From Thermoflexales bacterium (lineage in GTDB: Bacteria; Chloroflexota; Anaerolineae; S140-20), in assembly GCA_015484715.1 (NCBI GenBank), contig WFUY01000476.1, forward strand, positions 1 to 5,127: a stretch of DNA of 5,127 nt. Reading direction: 5' to 3'. The notes below the pieces were generated by a model, which made no database searches, had not been told where the DNA came from, and saw only the letters and a list, made by a program, of their open reading frames with translations. Positions 1 to 5,127 of the stretch are shown here, in pieces. The stretch's first letter is position 1. Every line of letters begins with the position of its first letter. The position numbers and the translations under genes were made by a program.

Positions 1-765
1 GTGGCAGGCCAGCGGCAGGCCAAGGTGGTCCTCCTGGACTTCAACTTCCGTTTCGGGGCGCTAGATGCGCTGCTGAACCTGCAGCCGACCCGGAGCATCG
101 CCGACCTCATTCACCACCTGGACACCCAGCCGGTGGACATAGACCTGGTCGAATCGGTTCTGCTGCCCCACCCCACCGGCCTCTACCTCCTGGCCGCTCC
201 CCCCAGCCCGGAGATGGCGGACCTGGTGACCACCGTCCACCTGGAAAATCTGCTTCACGCGCTCCGGTCCCGCTTCGACTACATCATCGTGGACGTGGGC
301 ACGGCGCTGGATGATAACGCATTGACCGCGTTGGATGCAGCCGACCGCATCTTCCTGGTGGTCACACCCGACATCCCTGCCATCAAGAACGCCCGCCTCT
401 TCCTGGCCCTCTCCAGCGGGCTGGACTACCCCCCCGAGAAGATCGTGCTGGTCCTGAACCAGGACAACCCCCGGACCGGCATCACCGCCGCTGCCATCGA
501 AAAACATATCCAGTGGACCTTCGGTGGGGTGATCCCCAGCGATCCCCGCTCCGCCCTGGGAGCGATCAACCGGGGTGTCCCCCTGATTATGCACAACCCC
601 TCCTCGCCGGCCACCAAGGGTTTCCTCGCGCTGGTGGAGCGGATTCCCGAAAAAGAGACCGCGCCCTCACCCCCGGTTCCTCCCGGAGGGCGGGCGAGGC
701 GTGCTGCTCCCCCACCCCAGAAGAAGCCCGGTTTCCTGAAGAGCCTCTTCCGCCGAGGAGGCTGA
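1..765 (+). CDS. CpaE/MinD-like P-loop ATPase, C-terminal part (5' truncated by window edge)
   Basis: This is the C-terminal 254 codons of a ParA/MinD-superfamily ATPase most like CpaE/TadZ, the protein that helps place Tad/Flp pilus machinery at the membrane. Visible are the strand with LLDFNFRFG (about residues 11-18) followed by a SIADL helix, the Walker B-like strand DYIIVDVG (93-100), the CpaE-typical segment DRIFLVVTPDIPAIKNARLFL (starts at 115) and the late VIPSDPR...AINRGVP block (178-194). The Walker A GKGGVGKT loop normally lies about 30 residues before the LLDFN strand. It is absent here, so the GTG at base 1 is probably an internal valine codon and the gene starts outside the window. 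The tail (about 219-254) is proline-rich and ends in a basic, partly hydrophobic stretch, KKPGFLKSLFRRGG, which could bind membrane as the MinD tail does (inference). A MinD-like protein outside pilus assembly is the main alternative. Confidence 0.87.
   Translation: MAGQRQAKVVLLDFNFRFGALDALLNLQPTRSIADLIHHLDTQPVDIDLVESVLLPHPTGLYLLAAPPSPEMADLVTTVHLENLLHALRSRFDYIIVDVGTALDDNALTALDAADRIFLVVTPDIPAIKNARLFLALSSGLDYPPEKIVLVLNQDNPRTGITAAAIEKHIQWTFGGVIPSDPRSALGAINRGVPLIMHNPSSPATKGFLALVERIPEKETAPSPPVPPGGRARRAAPPPQKKPGFLKSLFRRGG
742..763 (+). other. Stem-loop overlapping the stop codon of the CpaE-like gene
   Basis: Bases 742-750 (AGCCTCTTC) pair with 755-763 (GAGGAGGCT) around a CGCC tetraloop, giving nine pairs including one G-U that forms only in the rightward transcript. 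The stem ends at the first base of the TGA stop. No T-run follows, so it is not a textbook intrinsic terminator. It may still slow or protect the 3' end of the message. The pairing is seen in the sequence; any function is inferred. It also encodes the C-terminal LFRRGG residues, so coding constraint alone could explain it. Confidence 0.3.
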
Positions 766-829
766 GTCGCCGTGGCGGCAATGTGCAAGCCCCCACTTTC
801 CCGTTCCCAGATGCGGGTGATCGGGGACG

Positions 830-3400
830 TCAGGAGGACCAAACGATCAGCCCCGGTTCATAGGGGTTGACCAGGTCCTCGTGATGGGGCAACACCCGCA
901 GTGCGTAACCGTGTTGCCCGCTGCTGGTGCAGGAGATCGTTCCGACGAAGGTGTACCAACCTTCATCATCGGATTGAGGCCGATCCGCCTCCAGGGTCAG
1001 GGTCGCCGTCTTCCCCTGCACAATCCTCCCCTCCGCGCTGATGGGGCCGTAGTAGACCTGGACGGAGACATCGTCGGGGGAGAGGCTGCCCAACCGGACC
1101 CGGGCTCGAATGGCCAGGCGATCACCCACCTTCACCTCACGGATCGCATTGGCGGTGATGTCTTCGACGCGGACCTCCGACCAGTGCTGGCGCACGCGGG
1201 CCTTCCAACGGGCCAAAGCCCGGGCCCGGGAGAGGTTGTCTTCCATCAGCCGGCGGTAGCGACCGGTGGCAGGCTGGTAGAACCGCTCGTTGTACTCCTG
1301 GACCATCCGGTTGGTGTTGAAGGTGGGGCAGAGGGCACGCATCGAAGCCTTCATCCGGGCGATCCAGCCCCGGGGCAGCCCGTCGCTCCCTCGGTTGTAG
1401 AAGAGGGGAATCACCTCCTTCTCCAGCAGGTTGTACAGGGCCTGAGACTCCACCTGGTCCTGGTAGGCGTAGTCCTGATAGACCTCCCCCCGGCCAATGG
1501 CCCAACCGATCTCTGGACGATAGGCCTCGTCCCACCAGCCATCCAGGATGCTGATGTTGAGCACCCCGTTGGCCGCTGCCTTCATCCCGCTGGTTCCACA
1601 GGCTTCCAGGAAACGACGGGGGGTGTTCAGCCACAGGTCCGCGCCCTGGACCAGGTAGCGGGCCACGTTCATGTCGTAGTCCTCGAGGAAGACGATGTGA
1701 TGGCGGAGTCCTTCCTGGCCGGCGTACTGGACCACCTGGCGGATCAGGGCCTTCCCTTCATCGTCCCGGGGATGGGCTTTGCCGGCGAAGATGATCTGTA
1801 CCGGCCTCTCTCTGTCCATCAGGAGGCGCGTCAACCGCTCCAGGTCCTGAAAGATCAACGTGGCCCGCTTGTAGGCGGCGAAGCGGCGGGCAAAGCCGAT
1901 GGTCAGCGCCTCCGGTGAGAGAACCTCGCTGGCCAGGGCGATCTCCGCGGGAGACGCCCCCCGCTGGGCCAACTGAGCCCGCAGGCGGCGACGGGCGAAG
2001 GCCACCATCCGCTCTCGACGCCGCTCGTGGGTCCGCCAGAGTTCCTCGTCAGGAATCTCCGTTACCCCTTCCCAAACCGTCTGATCGGCCGGCTCATCCC
2101 GCCAGCGCGGCCCCAGATAGCGGTCGTAGAGCTCCGCCATATCCCGGGAGATCCAGGAGCGGACGTGGATGCCGTTGGTCACCCAGGTGATGGGAATCTC
2201 CTCTTCCGGCACGTCCGGCCAGACGTTCCGCCACATCCTGCGGGCGATGGTGCTGTGGAGCCGGCTGACGGCGTTGACCTGACCGGAGAGGTGGATGGCC
2301 AAGATGGCCATATTGAAAGGAGCCTGCGAGTCCTCTGGTCGGGCCCGGCCCAAGGCCAGAAAGTCCTCTCGGGAGATCCCCAGGGCGGTGTAGTAGTGGC
2401 CCAAGTAGCGATCCACCAGGTCCACGGGAAAGACATCAATCCCGGCAGGAACGGGGGTGTGGGTGGTGAAGATGTTGCCGGCCATCGCCACCTCACGGGC
2501 CTCGGCGAAGGTGAGGCCGTGTTCTTCCATCAGGAGGCGGATGTGCTCCAGAGCCAGAAAGGCCGAGTGGCCCTCGTTCATATGGAAGACGTAGGGTCGG
2601 AACCCCACCGCCCGCAGGGCCCGCAGCCCTCCGATGCCCAACAGCATCTCCTGCTGGATCCGTGTCTCGATGTCCCCTCCGTAGAGCTCGTCGGAGATCT
2701 CCCGATCCTCGGGGCGGTTCTCGGCGATGTTGGTGTCCAGCAGGAAGAGGGGGACCCGCCCCACCTGGGCACGCCAGACCTGGACCGTCACCGTGCGCCC
2801 GGGAAACTCGAGGGTGACCTTCACCGGCTGACCATCCTCGTGGCGCTGGAGCAGGAGGGGCATGTTGTAGAAGTCGTTGACGGGATAGGACTCCTGCTGC
2901 CAGCCATCGGCGCTGAGGTACTGGCGGAAGTAGCCCCGTTGGTAGAGGATACCAACCCCCACCAAGGGGATCCCCAGATCGCTGGCCGACTTCAGATGAT
3001 CGCCGGCCAGGATGCCTAGCCCGCCCGAGTAGATGGGAATGCACTCGGTGAGGCCGAACTCGGCCGAGAAGTAGGCGATGCAGGCAGGCCCTTGGGTGCC
3101 ATAGCACGCTTCGTACCAGGTCCTGGCCTGCATGTAGTGCAGGAACCGCTGGTGCACCCGCTCCAGATGGGCCAAGAAGCCGGGATCCGAAGCGGCCTCC
3201 TCCAGACGCTCCTGTCGGATCGTCCCCAGCATCCGCACCGGGTTGTGACCGGAGCTCTCCCATAGCTCCCGATCCAGCCGTCGGAAGAGAGCGATTGTCT
3301 CGTGGTCCCACGACCAGTGCAGGTTGTAGGCCAGCTCCCGCAGGGGTTGCAACGGCTCTGGAAGCGAGGGAATCACGGTAAAAGTACGGATGGGGCGCAT
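830..3400 (-). CDS. glgP: Alpha-glucan (glycogen/maltodextrin) phosphorylase, GT35 short type
   Basis: The cytosolic, PLP-dependent enzyme cleaves alpha-1,4-glucan with phosphate to give glucose-1-phosphate. The 856-residue protein shows the N-terminal region typical of the short bacterial/archaeal branch (PLRELAYNLHWSWD, 19-32), then SAEFGL (112-117), YSGGLGILAGDHLKSASDLG (124-143), HMNEGHSAF (273-281), THTPVPAG (313-320) and WVTNGIHVRSW (406-416). The phosphate/PLP-site block FARRFAAYKR (503-512), GKAHP (540-544) and EACGTSGMK follow, with Lys607 as the expected Schiff-base lysine. DGWWDEAY (620-627) comes next, and a beta-rich C-terminal domain runs from about 743 to the end. Length and motif order fit the family and nothing is missing. 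The start is ATG at 3400 because AAGGAGG lies six bases upstream and family similarity begins at MRPIRTF. The frame stays open 43 codons further, but that stretch covers the leader and promoter. The gene is monocistronic as far as can be seen, divergent from the 3611 gene and convergent with the CpaE-like gene. Whether it prefers glycogen or maltodextrin cannot be read from sequence. Confidence 0.96.
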   Translation of the reverse strand: MRPIRTFTVIPSLPEPLQPLRELAYNLHWSWDHETIALFRRLDRELWESSGHNPVRMLGTIRQERLEEAASDPGFLAHLERVHQRFLHYMQARTWYEACYGTQGPACIAYFSAEFGLTECIPIYSGGLGILAGDHLKSASDLGIPLVGVGILYQRGYFRQYLSADGWQQESYPVNDFYNMPLLLQRHEDGQPVKVTLEFPGRTVTVQVWRAQVGRVPLFLLDTNIAENRPEDREISDELYGGDIETRIQQEMLLGIGGLRALRAVGFRPYVFHMNEGHSAFLALEHIRLLMEEHGLTFAEAREVAMAGNIFTTHTPVPAGIDVFPVDLVDRYLGHYYTALGISREDFLALGRARPEDSQAPFNMAILAIHLSGQVNAVSRLHSTIARRMWRNVWPDVPEEEIPITWVTNGIHVRSWISRDMAELYDRYLGPRWRDEPADQTVWEGVTEIPDEELWRTHERRRERMVAFARRRLRAQLAQRGASPAEIALASEVLSPEALTIGFARRFAAYKRATLIFQDLERLTRLLMDRERPVQIIFAGKAHPRDDEGKALIRQVVQYAGQEGLRHHIVFLEDYDMNVARYLVQGADLWLNTPRRFLEACGTSGMKAAANGVLNISILDGWWDEAYRPEIGWAIGRGEVYQDYAYQDQVESQALYNLLEKEVIPLFYNRGSDGLPRGWIARMKASMRALCPTFNTNRMVQEYNERFYQPATGRYRRLMEDNLSRARALARWKARVRQHWSEVRVEDITANAIREVKVGDRLAIRARVRLGSLSPDDVSVQVYYGPISAEGRIVQGKTATLTLEADRPQSDDEGWYTFVGTISCTSSGQHGYALRVLPHHEDLVNPYEPGLIVWSS

Positions 3401-3406
3401 CGCTGG

Positions 3407-3413
3407 CCTCCTT
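3407..3413 (-). promoter_or_regulatory. Ribosome binding site of glgP
   Basis: Read on the minus strand this is AAGGAGG, a near-perfect anti-16S match, six bases before the ATG at 3400. It decides the start in favour of 3400 over the in-frame upstream ATG at 3529. Confidence 0.9.
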
Positions 3414-3462
3414 CTTGCTTGAGAAGCGGTAGGTGAAGGGAAGGGATCGCACAGGCAACCTG

Positions 3463-3484
3463 CCGAGAACGAGGGCCTTCTCGG
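3463..3484 (-). other. Inverted repeat / stem-loop in the glgP leader
   Basis: CCGAGAA (3463-3469) and TTCTCGG (3478-3484) are perfect inverted copies separated by eight bases. They lie inside the expected 5' untranslated leader of glgP, between the proposed transcription start near 3495 and the ribosome binding site. The repeat could fold in the RNA or be a DNA operator just downstream of the start point. The symmetry is seen; a role is inferred. Confidence 0.35.
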
Positions 3485-3501
3485 AGGACCGTCTGCAAGG
3501 G

Positions 3502-3531
3502 ATTGTACCACAAAGTCGAAGAGGGGCACAA
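3502..3531 (-). promoter_or_regulatory. Candidate sigma-70-type promoter for glgP
   Basis: On the minus strand, TTGTGC (3531-3526) is followed after 18 bases by TACAAT (3507-3502), with TGG directly before the -10 giving an extended -10. Transcription would start near 3495, leaving a leader of about 95 bases. The -35 matches consensus at only three positions, but the same two hexamers recur in front of the GTPase gene at 4166-4194, which strengthens both calls. Confidence 0.55.
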
Positions 3532-3540
3532 TCGCCCCCT
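3522..3540. promoter_or_regulatory. GC-rich inverted repeat between divergent promoters (possible operator)
   Basis: AGGGGCACAATCGCCCCCT contains GGGGC and GCCCC arms around a six-base centre. It covers the proposed -35 of glgP (3526-3531) and its last base is the first base of the -35 of the rightward promoter (3540). A regulator bound here could affect both genes. The symmetry is short, so chance is a real alternative in GC-rich DNA. Confidence 0.3.
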
Positions 3541-3568
3541 TGGCAAATCAGACCTGTTTGGTTATAAT
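3540..3568 (+). promoter_or_regulatory. Strong sigma-70-type promoter for the 3611 membrane gene
   Basis: TTGGCA (3540-3545) is one base from the TTGACA consensus. It is followed by a 17-base spacer and a perfect TATAAT (3563-3568). Transcription should begin near 3575, giving a leader of about 36 bases before the ATG at 3611. This is the best-formed promoter in the window and points to a well-expressed rightward transcript. Confidence 0.8.
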
Positions 3569-3593
3569 TGCCCTGCTGCCACGGAGGCCTGCC

Positions 3594-3600
3594 GAGGAGG
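3594..3600 (+). promoter_or_regulatory. Ribosome binding site of the 3611 membrane gene
   Basis: GAGGAGG lies ten bases before ATG 3611. This spacing is slightly long but usable. Together with the promoter at 3540-3568 it rules out the in-frame ATG at 3503, which lies upstream of the -35 box. Confidence 0.7.
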
Positions 3601-3610
3601 TGCTGCAACG

Positions 3611-4075
3611 ATGTATCCGCTTATCTTGACCATCCACTCGTGGGCGCGTTGGATCGTGCTCGTCTTGGCTGTGGCAACCGTCGGACAAGCGGTCCGGGGA
3701 TGGATGGGCCGGAAGGCGTGGACATCTCAGGACCGGCGGTTGGGGATGCTCTTCACCATCAGCCTGGACGTTCAGGTGCTCTTGGGATTGATCCTCTACT
3801 TCCTCCTGAGTCCTACCACCACACCGGTGCTATCGGATCCCGGCAGGATGATGTCGGAGGTCCTCCTTCGCTACTGGACCACCGAACACGGCGTGCCGAT
3901 GATCGCCGCCTTGGTGCTGGCCCACCTGGGGCAGATACTGACCAAAGGGTCCGAGGGGACGACCCAGAAGCACCGGAGGGCCGCCCTTCTCTTCGGGCTG
4001 GCCGCTCTGGTCATCTTCCTCGCCATCCCCTGGCCCTTCTACCCCCATGGTCGCCCTCTCCTGCGGCTGGGCTAG
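3611..4075 (+). CDS. Small four-helix membrane protein, cytochrome-b-like, function unknown
   Basis: A 154-residue integral membrane protein. Four hydrophobic segments lie at about 4-26, 44-66, 92-111 and 122-142, joined by basic or polar loops. Recognisable features are HSWARW at the start of helix 1 (His9), LLGLILYFL closing helix 2, the TEH motif (His93) entering helix 3, His105 within it, KHRR (His121) before helix 4 and IPWPF near the end. This layout recalls small membrane proteins often labelled 'cytochrome b-like' in Bacteroidota and other phyla. I recall that resemblance and cannot confirm it here. His9, His93 and His105 lie at or near helix ends and could bind a haem or metal, but the sequence does not prove this. 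The gene has its own strong promoter, is divergent from glgP, and is followed by 200 bases with a new promoter, so it is probably monocistronic. No signal peptide beyond helix 1 is evident. The gene call is firm; the function is open. Confidence 0.88.
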   Translation: MYPLILTIHSWARWIVLVLAVATVGQAVRGWMGRKAWTSQDRRLGMLFTISLDVQVLLGLILYFLLSPTTTPVLSDPGRMMSEVLLRYWTTEHGVPMIAALVLAHLGQILTKGSEGTTQKHRRAALLFGLAALVIFLAIPWPFYPHGRPLLRLG

Positions 4076-4140
4076 CAGATCACTATTCGTGCATTTGTGC
4101 CCCGTTCATAGACGGCCGATCTCCCTACCCCCAAGATATG

Positions 4141-4150
4141 GGTGATCACC
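4141..4150. promoter_or_regulatory. Perfect 10-base palindrome upstream of the GTPase promoter (possible operator)
   Basis: GGTGATCACC is its own reverse complement and ends 15 bases before the proposed -35 at 4166. An activator or repressor site at that distance would be sensible. The TGATCA core is shared by several dimeric regulators, but the site is too short to assign to one. Confidence 0.3.
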
Positions 4151-4165
4151 AAGGCCGCCTCAGAG

Positions 4166-4194
4166 TTGTGCACACCCTCACTTCATGCTACAAT
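4166..4194 (+). promoter_or_regulatory. Promoter for the GTPase-glycosyltransferase unit
   Basis: TTGTGC (4166-4171), a 17-base spacer and TACAAT (4189-4194), with TGC directly before the -10 (extended -10). The start point would be near 4201, giving a leader of about 75 bases. Both hexamers are identical to those proposed for glgP on the opposite strand. TGTGCACA (4167-4174), overlapping the -35, is itself palindromic. Confidence 0.62.
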
Positions 4195-4207
4195 AGGATA
4201 CGGTGGT

Positions 4208-4241
4208 GATGGTCGGTCGCCACAGCACAATACCGATCGTC
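4208..4241 (+). other. Stem-loop at the 5' end of the GTPase leader RNA
   Basis: GATGGTCGGT (4208-4217) pairs with ACCGATCGTC (4232-4241) in ten consecutive pairs, two of them G-U, around a 14-base loop. It begins about seven bases after the proposed transcription start and ends 21 bases before the ribosome binding site. The G-U pairs mean it forms properly only in rightward RNA. It could stabilise the message or be a regulated leader. I recognise no known riboswitch class. Confidence 0.4.
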
Positions 4242-4262
4242 CGCAAAGGGAACACGACGTTT

Positions 4263-4270
4263 AGGGAGGA
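4263..4270 (+). promoter_or_regulatory. Ribosome binding site selecting the GTG start of the GTPase
   Basis: AGGGAGGA lies five bases before GTG 4276. The alternative in-frame ATG at 4303 has only an AGGAAAAG about 12 bases upstream, so the GTG start is preferred. Confidence 0.75.
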
Positions 4271-4275
4271 ACTGG

Positions 4276-4794
4276 GTGACTCAGGAAAAGCCGCCTTCGA
4301 CGATGCCTGTCTTCAAGGTCGTCGTTGCCGGGGATGGCGGCGTGGGCAAGACGAGCCTGATCCGCCGTTATTGCACGGGAAAGTTTCAGGAGTCCCGAAT
4401 TATGACCATCGGCGTGGACTTCCAGATTCAGGTGGTCCACCTTGGCGATCGCGCCGTGAAGCTCTCTATCTGGGACGTCGCCGGACAGGAACGCTTTGGC
4501 TCCTTTCGTGCTTCCTTCTATCGGGGTGCCCGGGCTGTGGCCCTGGTCTACGACGTCACCGACCCGATCTCCTTGAGAAACCTCCCCCTCTGGCGCGCGG
4601 AGATCGCCCAGGTGGCTCCCCAGGCCCAGTTTATGGTGGTGGGCAACAAGATAGACCTGGAACGCAAGGTGCCCCGGGAGAAGGTCGAGGCGTGGATCCG
4701 CCGGATTGGCCTCCCCTATGTAGAAACCAGTGCGCTGACCGGCGAGGGCGTCCAAGCCTTCTTCACGACCTTGGCCCGTCTGGCCGCCGCCTGA
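4276..4794 (+). CDS. Ras/Rab-like small GTPase
   Basis: A 172-residue single-domain GTPase with every G motif in place: the P-loop GDGGVGKTS (19-27), switch I with Thr44 in TIGVDF, switch II WDVAGQERF (66-74) with Gln71 at the Ras Gln61 position, NKID (124-127) and TSAL (151-154). TIGVDF, WDxAGQERF, FYRGA (81-85) and YDVTD (92-96) give it a distinctly Rab-like look. It should bind and hydrolyse GTP, since no catalytic residue is missing. Unlike eukaryotic Rabs it has no C-terminal cysteine and ends LARLAAA soon after the last helix, so it cannot be prenylated and is presumably soluble or recruited by a partner. MglA is less likely because the canonical Rab-type switch sequences are present. 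No MglB/Roadblock-type GAP is visible in the window. It has its own promoter and the glycosyltransferase starts six bases after its stop, suggesting a shared transcript. The cellular role is not known from sequence. Confidence 0.95.
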   Translation: MTQEKPPSTMPVFKVVVAGDGGVGKTSLIRRYCTGKFQESRIMTIGVDFQIQVVHLGDRAVKLSIWDVAGQERFGSFRASFYRGARAVALVYDVTDPISLRNLPLWRAEIAQVAPQAQFMVVGNKIDLERKVPREKVEAWIRRIGLPYVETSALTGEGVQAFFTTLARLAAA

Positions 4795-4800
4795 GCGACG

Positions 4801-5127
4801 ATGCGCATCCTCTTCCTCACTCCCCAACTTCCTTATCCCCCTCACCAGGGGACCGCGTTGCGCAACTACGGGCTCATCGCCGGCCTGGCCCGCCGCCATC
4901 AGGTCTCGCTGCTCTCCTTCCAGGAGACATTGGGAGAGGCAACTCGTCCGGCTCGGGAGACCGATCTGACACCGCTCACCACCCTCTGCCAGCGGATGGA
5001 GACGGTTCCCGTTCCCCGGCGGACGTCGGGCCAGCGGGTGCTGGCCCTCTTCCTCTCCCGCCGTCCCGATATGGCCCTGCGGCTGGCCTCCCCCACCTTT
5101 GAGGCCCGCTTGATCGCTTGGCTGGCC
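4801..5127 (+). CDS. GT4-like glycosyltransferase, N-terminal part (3' truncated by window edge)
   Basis: The frame opens at ATG 4801 and runs without a stop through 109 codons to the window end. The N-terminus MRILFLTPQLPYPPHQGTA, followed by LRNYGLIAGLARRHQVSLLSF, is the usual first strand, glycine-containing loop and helix of the GT-B fold in GT4-type glycosyltransferases. These are cytosolic or membrane-associated enzymes that transfer sugars from nucleotide donors. The catalytic C-terminal domain with the donor-binding EX7E region lies outside the window, so neither donor nor acceptor can be named. The ATG follows the GTPase TGA by only six bases and has no clear Shine-Dalgarno sequence in front of it, which suggests translation coupled to the upstream gene. 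A related GT-B enzyme from another family is the main alternative. Confidence 0.85.
   Translation, partial: MRILFLTPQLPYPPHQGTALRNYGLIAGLARRHQVSLLSFQETLGEATRPARETDLTPLTTLCQRMETVPVPRRTSGQRVLALFLSRRPDMALRLASPTFEARLIAWLA

Larger units (their letters stand above)
4076..4275. other. Intergenic regulatory stretch without a gene
   Basis: Two hundred bases separate the membrane gene from the GTPase gene, and I find no convincing small gene in them. The first 60 or so bases show no clear terminator for the membrane gene: there is no GC stem followed by a T-run. The remainder holds the palindrome, promoter, leader stem-loop and ribosome binding site listed separately. Confidence 0.6.

Noticed and set aside
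802..829. Possible terminator stem (CGTTCCC with GGGGACG) between the convergent genes
   Set aside because: It has seven pairs with one G-U, a 14-base loop and no T-run on either strand. In the glgP direction the G-U becomes a mismatch, so it is too weak to call.
881..1918. 345-codon open frame on the plus strand inside glgP
   Set aside because: It is antisense to conserved phosphorylase codons, is rich in Gly/Pro/Val with no domain pattern, and is explained by high GC with few stops. The same applies to 2027-3019.
3401..3529. 43-codon N-terminal extension of glgP starting at ATG 3529
   Set aside because: It covers the proposed promoter and leader, has no ribosome binding site comparable to AAGGAGG before 3400, and its residues do not resemble the phosphorylase N-terminus, which begins at MRPIRTF.
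2493..3608. 371-codon minus-strand frame overlapping the glgP 5' half
   Set aside because: It is a frameshifted shadow of glgP, with a composition of Gly/Pro/Arg/Ser and no recognisable fold. It crosses both divergent promoters.
3503..3610. Upstream in-frame ATG for the membrane protein
   Set aside because: It lies before the -35 box at 3540, so it would not be on the main transcript, and the extra residues are not hydrophobic or family-like. ATG 3611 has GAGGAGG upstream.
4078..4147. GATCAC/GTGATC repeat as a terminator of the membrane gene
   Set aside because: The arms are only six bases and nearly 60 bases apart with no T-run. The second arm is simply part of the GGTGATCACC palindrome.
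4203..5102. 299-codon plus-strand frame across the GTPase and glycosyltransferase
   Set aside because: It overlaps two genes with clear family motifs in other frames and shows only Pro/Gly/Arg-rich low-information sequence.

Overview
The window looks like GC-rich bacterial chromosome with ordinary sigma-70-type signals (a TATAAT -10 box, purine-rich Shine-Dalgarno sites). A short-type GT35 alpha-glucan phosphorylase, a CpaE-like pilus ATPase, a Rab-like small GTPase and GT4 glycosyltransferases occurring together would suit a Chloroflexota (Anaerolineae-like) genome. That placement is inference from gene content and no taxonomic marker is present. I see no rRNA, tRNA, mobile element, CRISPR array or phage gene.

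Layout. (1) 1-765, +: the C-terminal part of a MinD/CpaE-family ATPase, cut by the left edge before its P-loop. (2) 830-3400, -: a complete alpha-glucan phosphorylase (GlgP type) that converges on the first gene across a 64-base gap. (3) 3401-3610: a compact divergent regulatory region. It holds a near-consensus promoter for the rightward gene (TTGGCA-17-TATAAT), a plausible promoter for glgP (TTGTGC-18-TACAAT, extended -10), and a small GC-rich inverted repeat between them. (4) 3611-4075, +: a small four-helix membrane protein with conserved-looking histidines and no firm function. (5) 4076-4275: a second regulatory stretch with a perfect 10-base palindrome, a promoter whose two hexamers match those of glgP (TTGTGC-17-TACAAT), and a leader stem-loop. 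(6) 4276-4794, +: a Ras/Rab-type small GTPase with all five G motifs. (7) 4801-5127, +: the N-terminus of a GT4-like glycosyltransferase, six bases after the GTPase stop and open at the right edge.

How the parts relate. GlgP would release glucose-1-phosphate from storage glucan. The GTPase and the glycosyltransferase look like one transcription unit, which makes a GTP-controlled step in surface polysaccharide or glycolipid synthesis, or in its positioning, a reasonable hypothesis. The CpaE-like protein probably closes an operon lying to the left, possibly for Tad/Flp pili. The most interesting item is the eukaryote-like Rab GTPase tied to a glycosyltransferase. The other genes are recognisable housekeeping or accessory functions.
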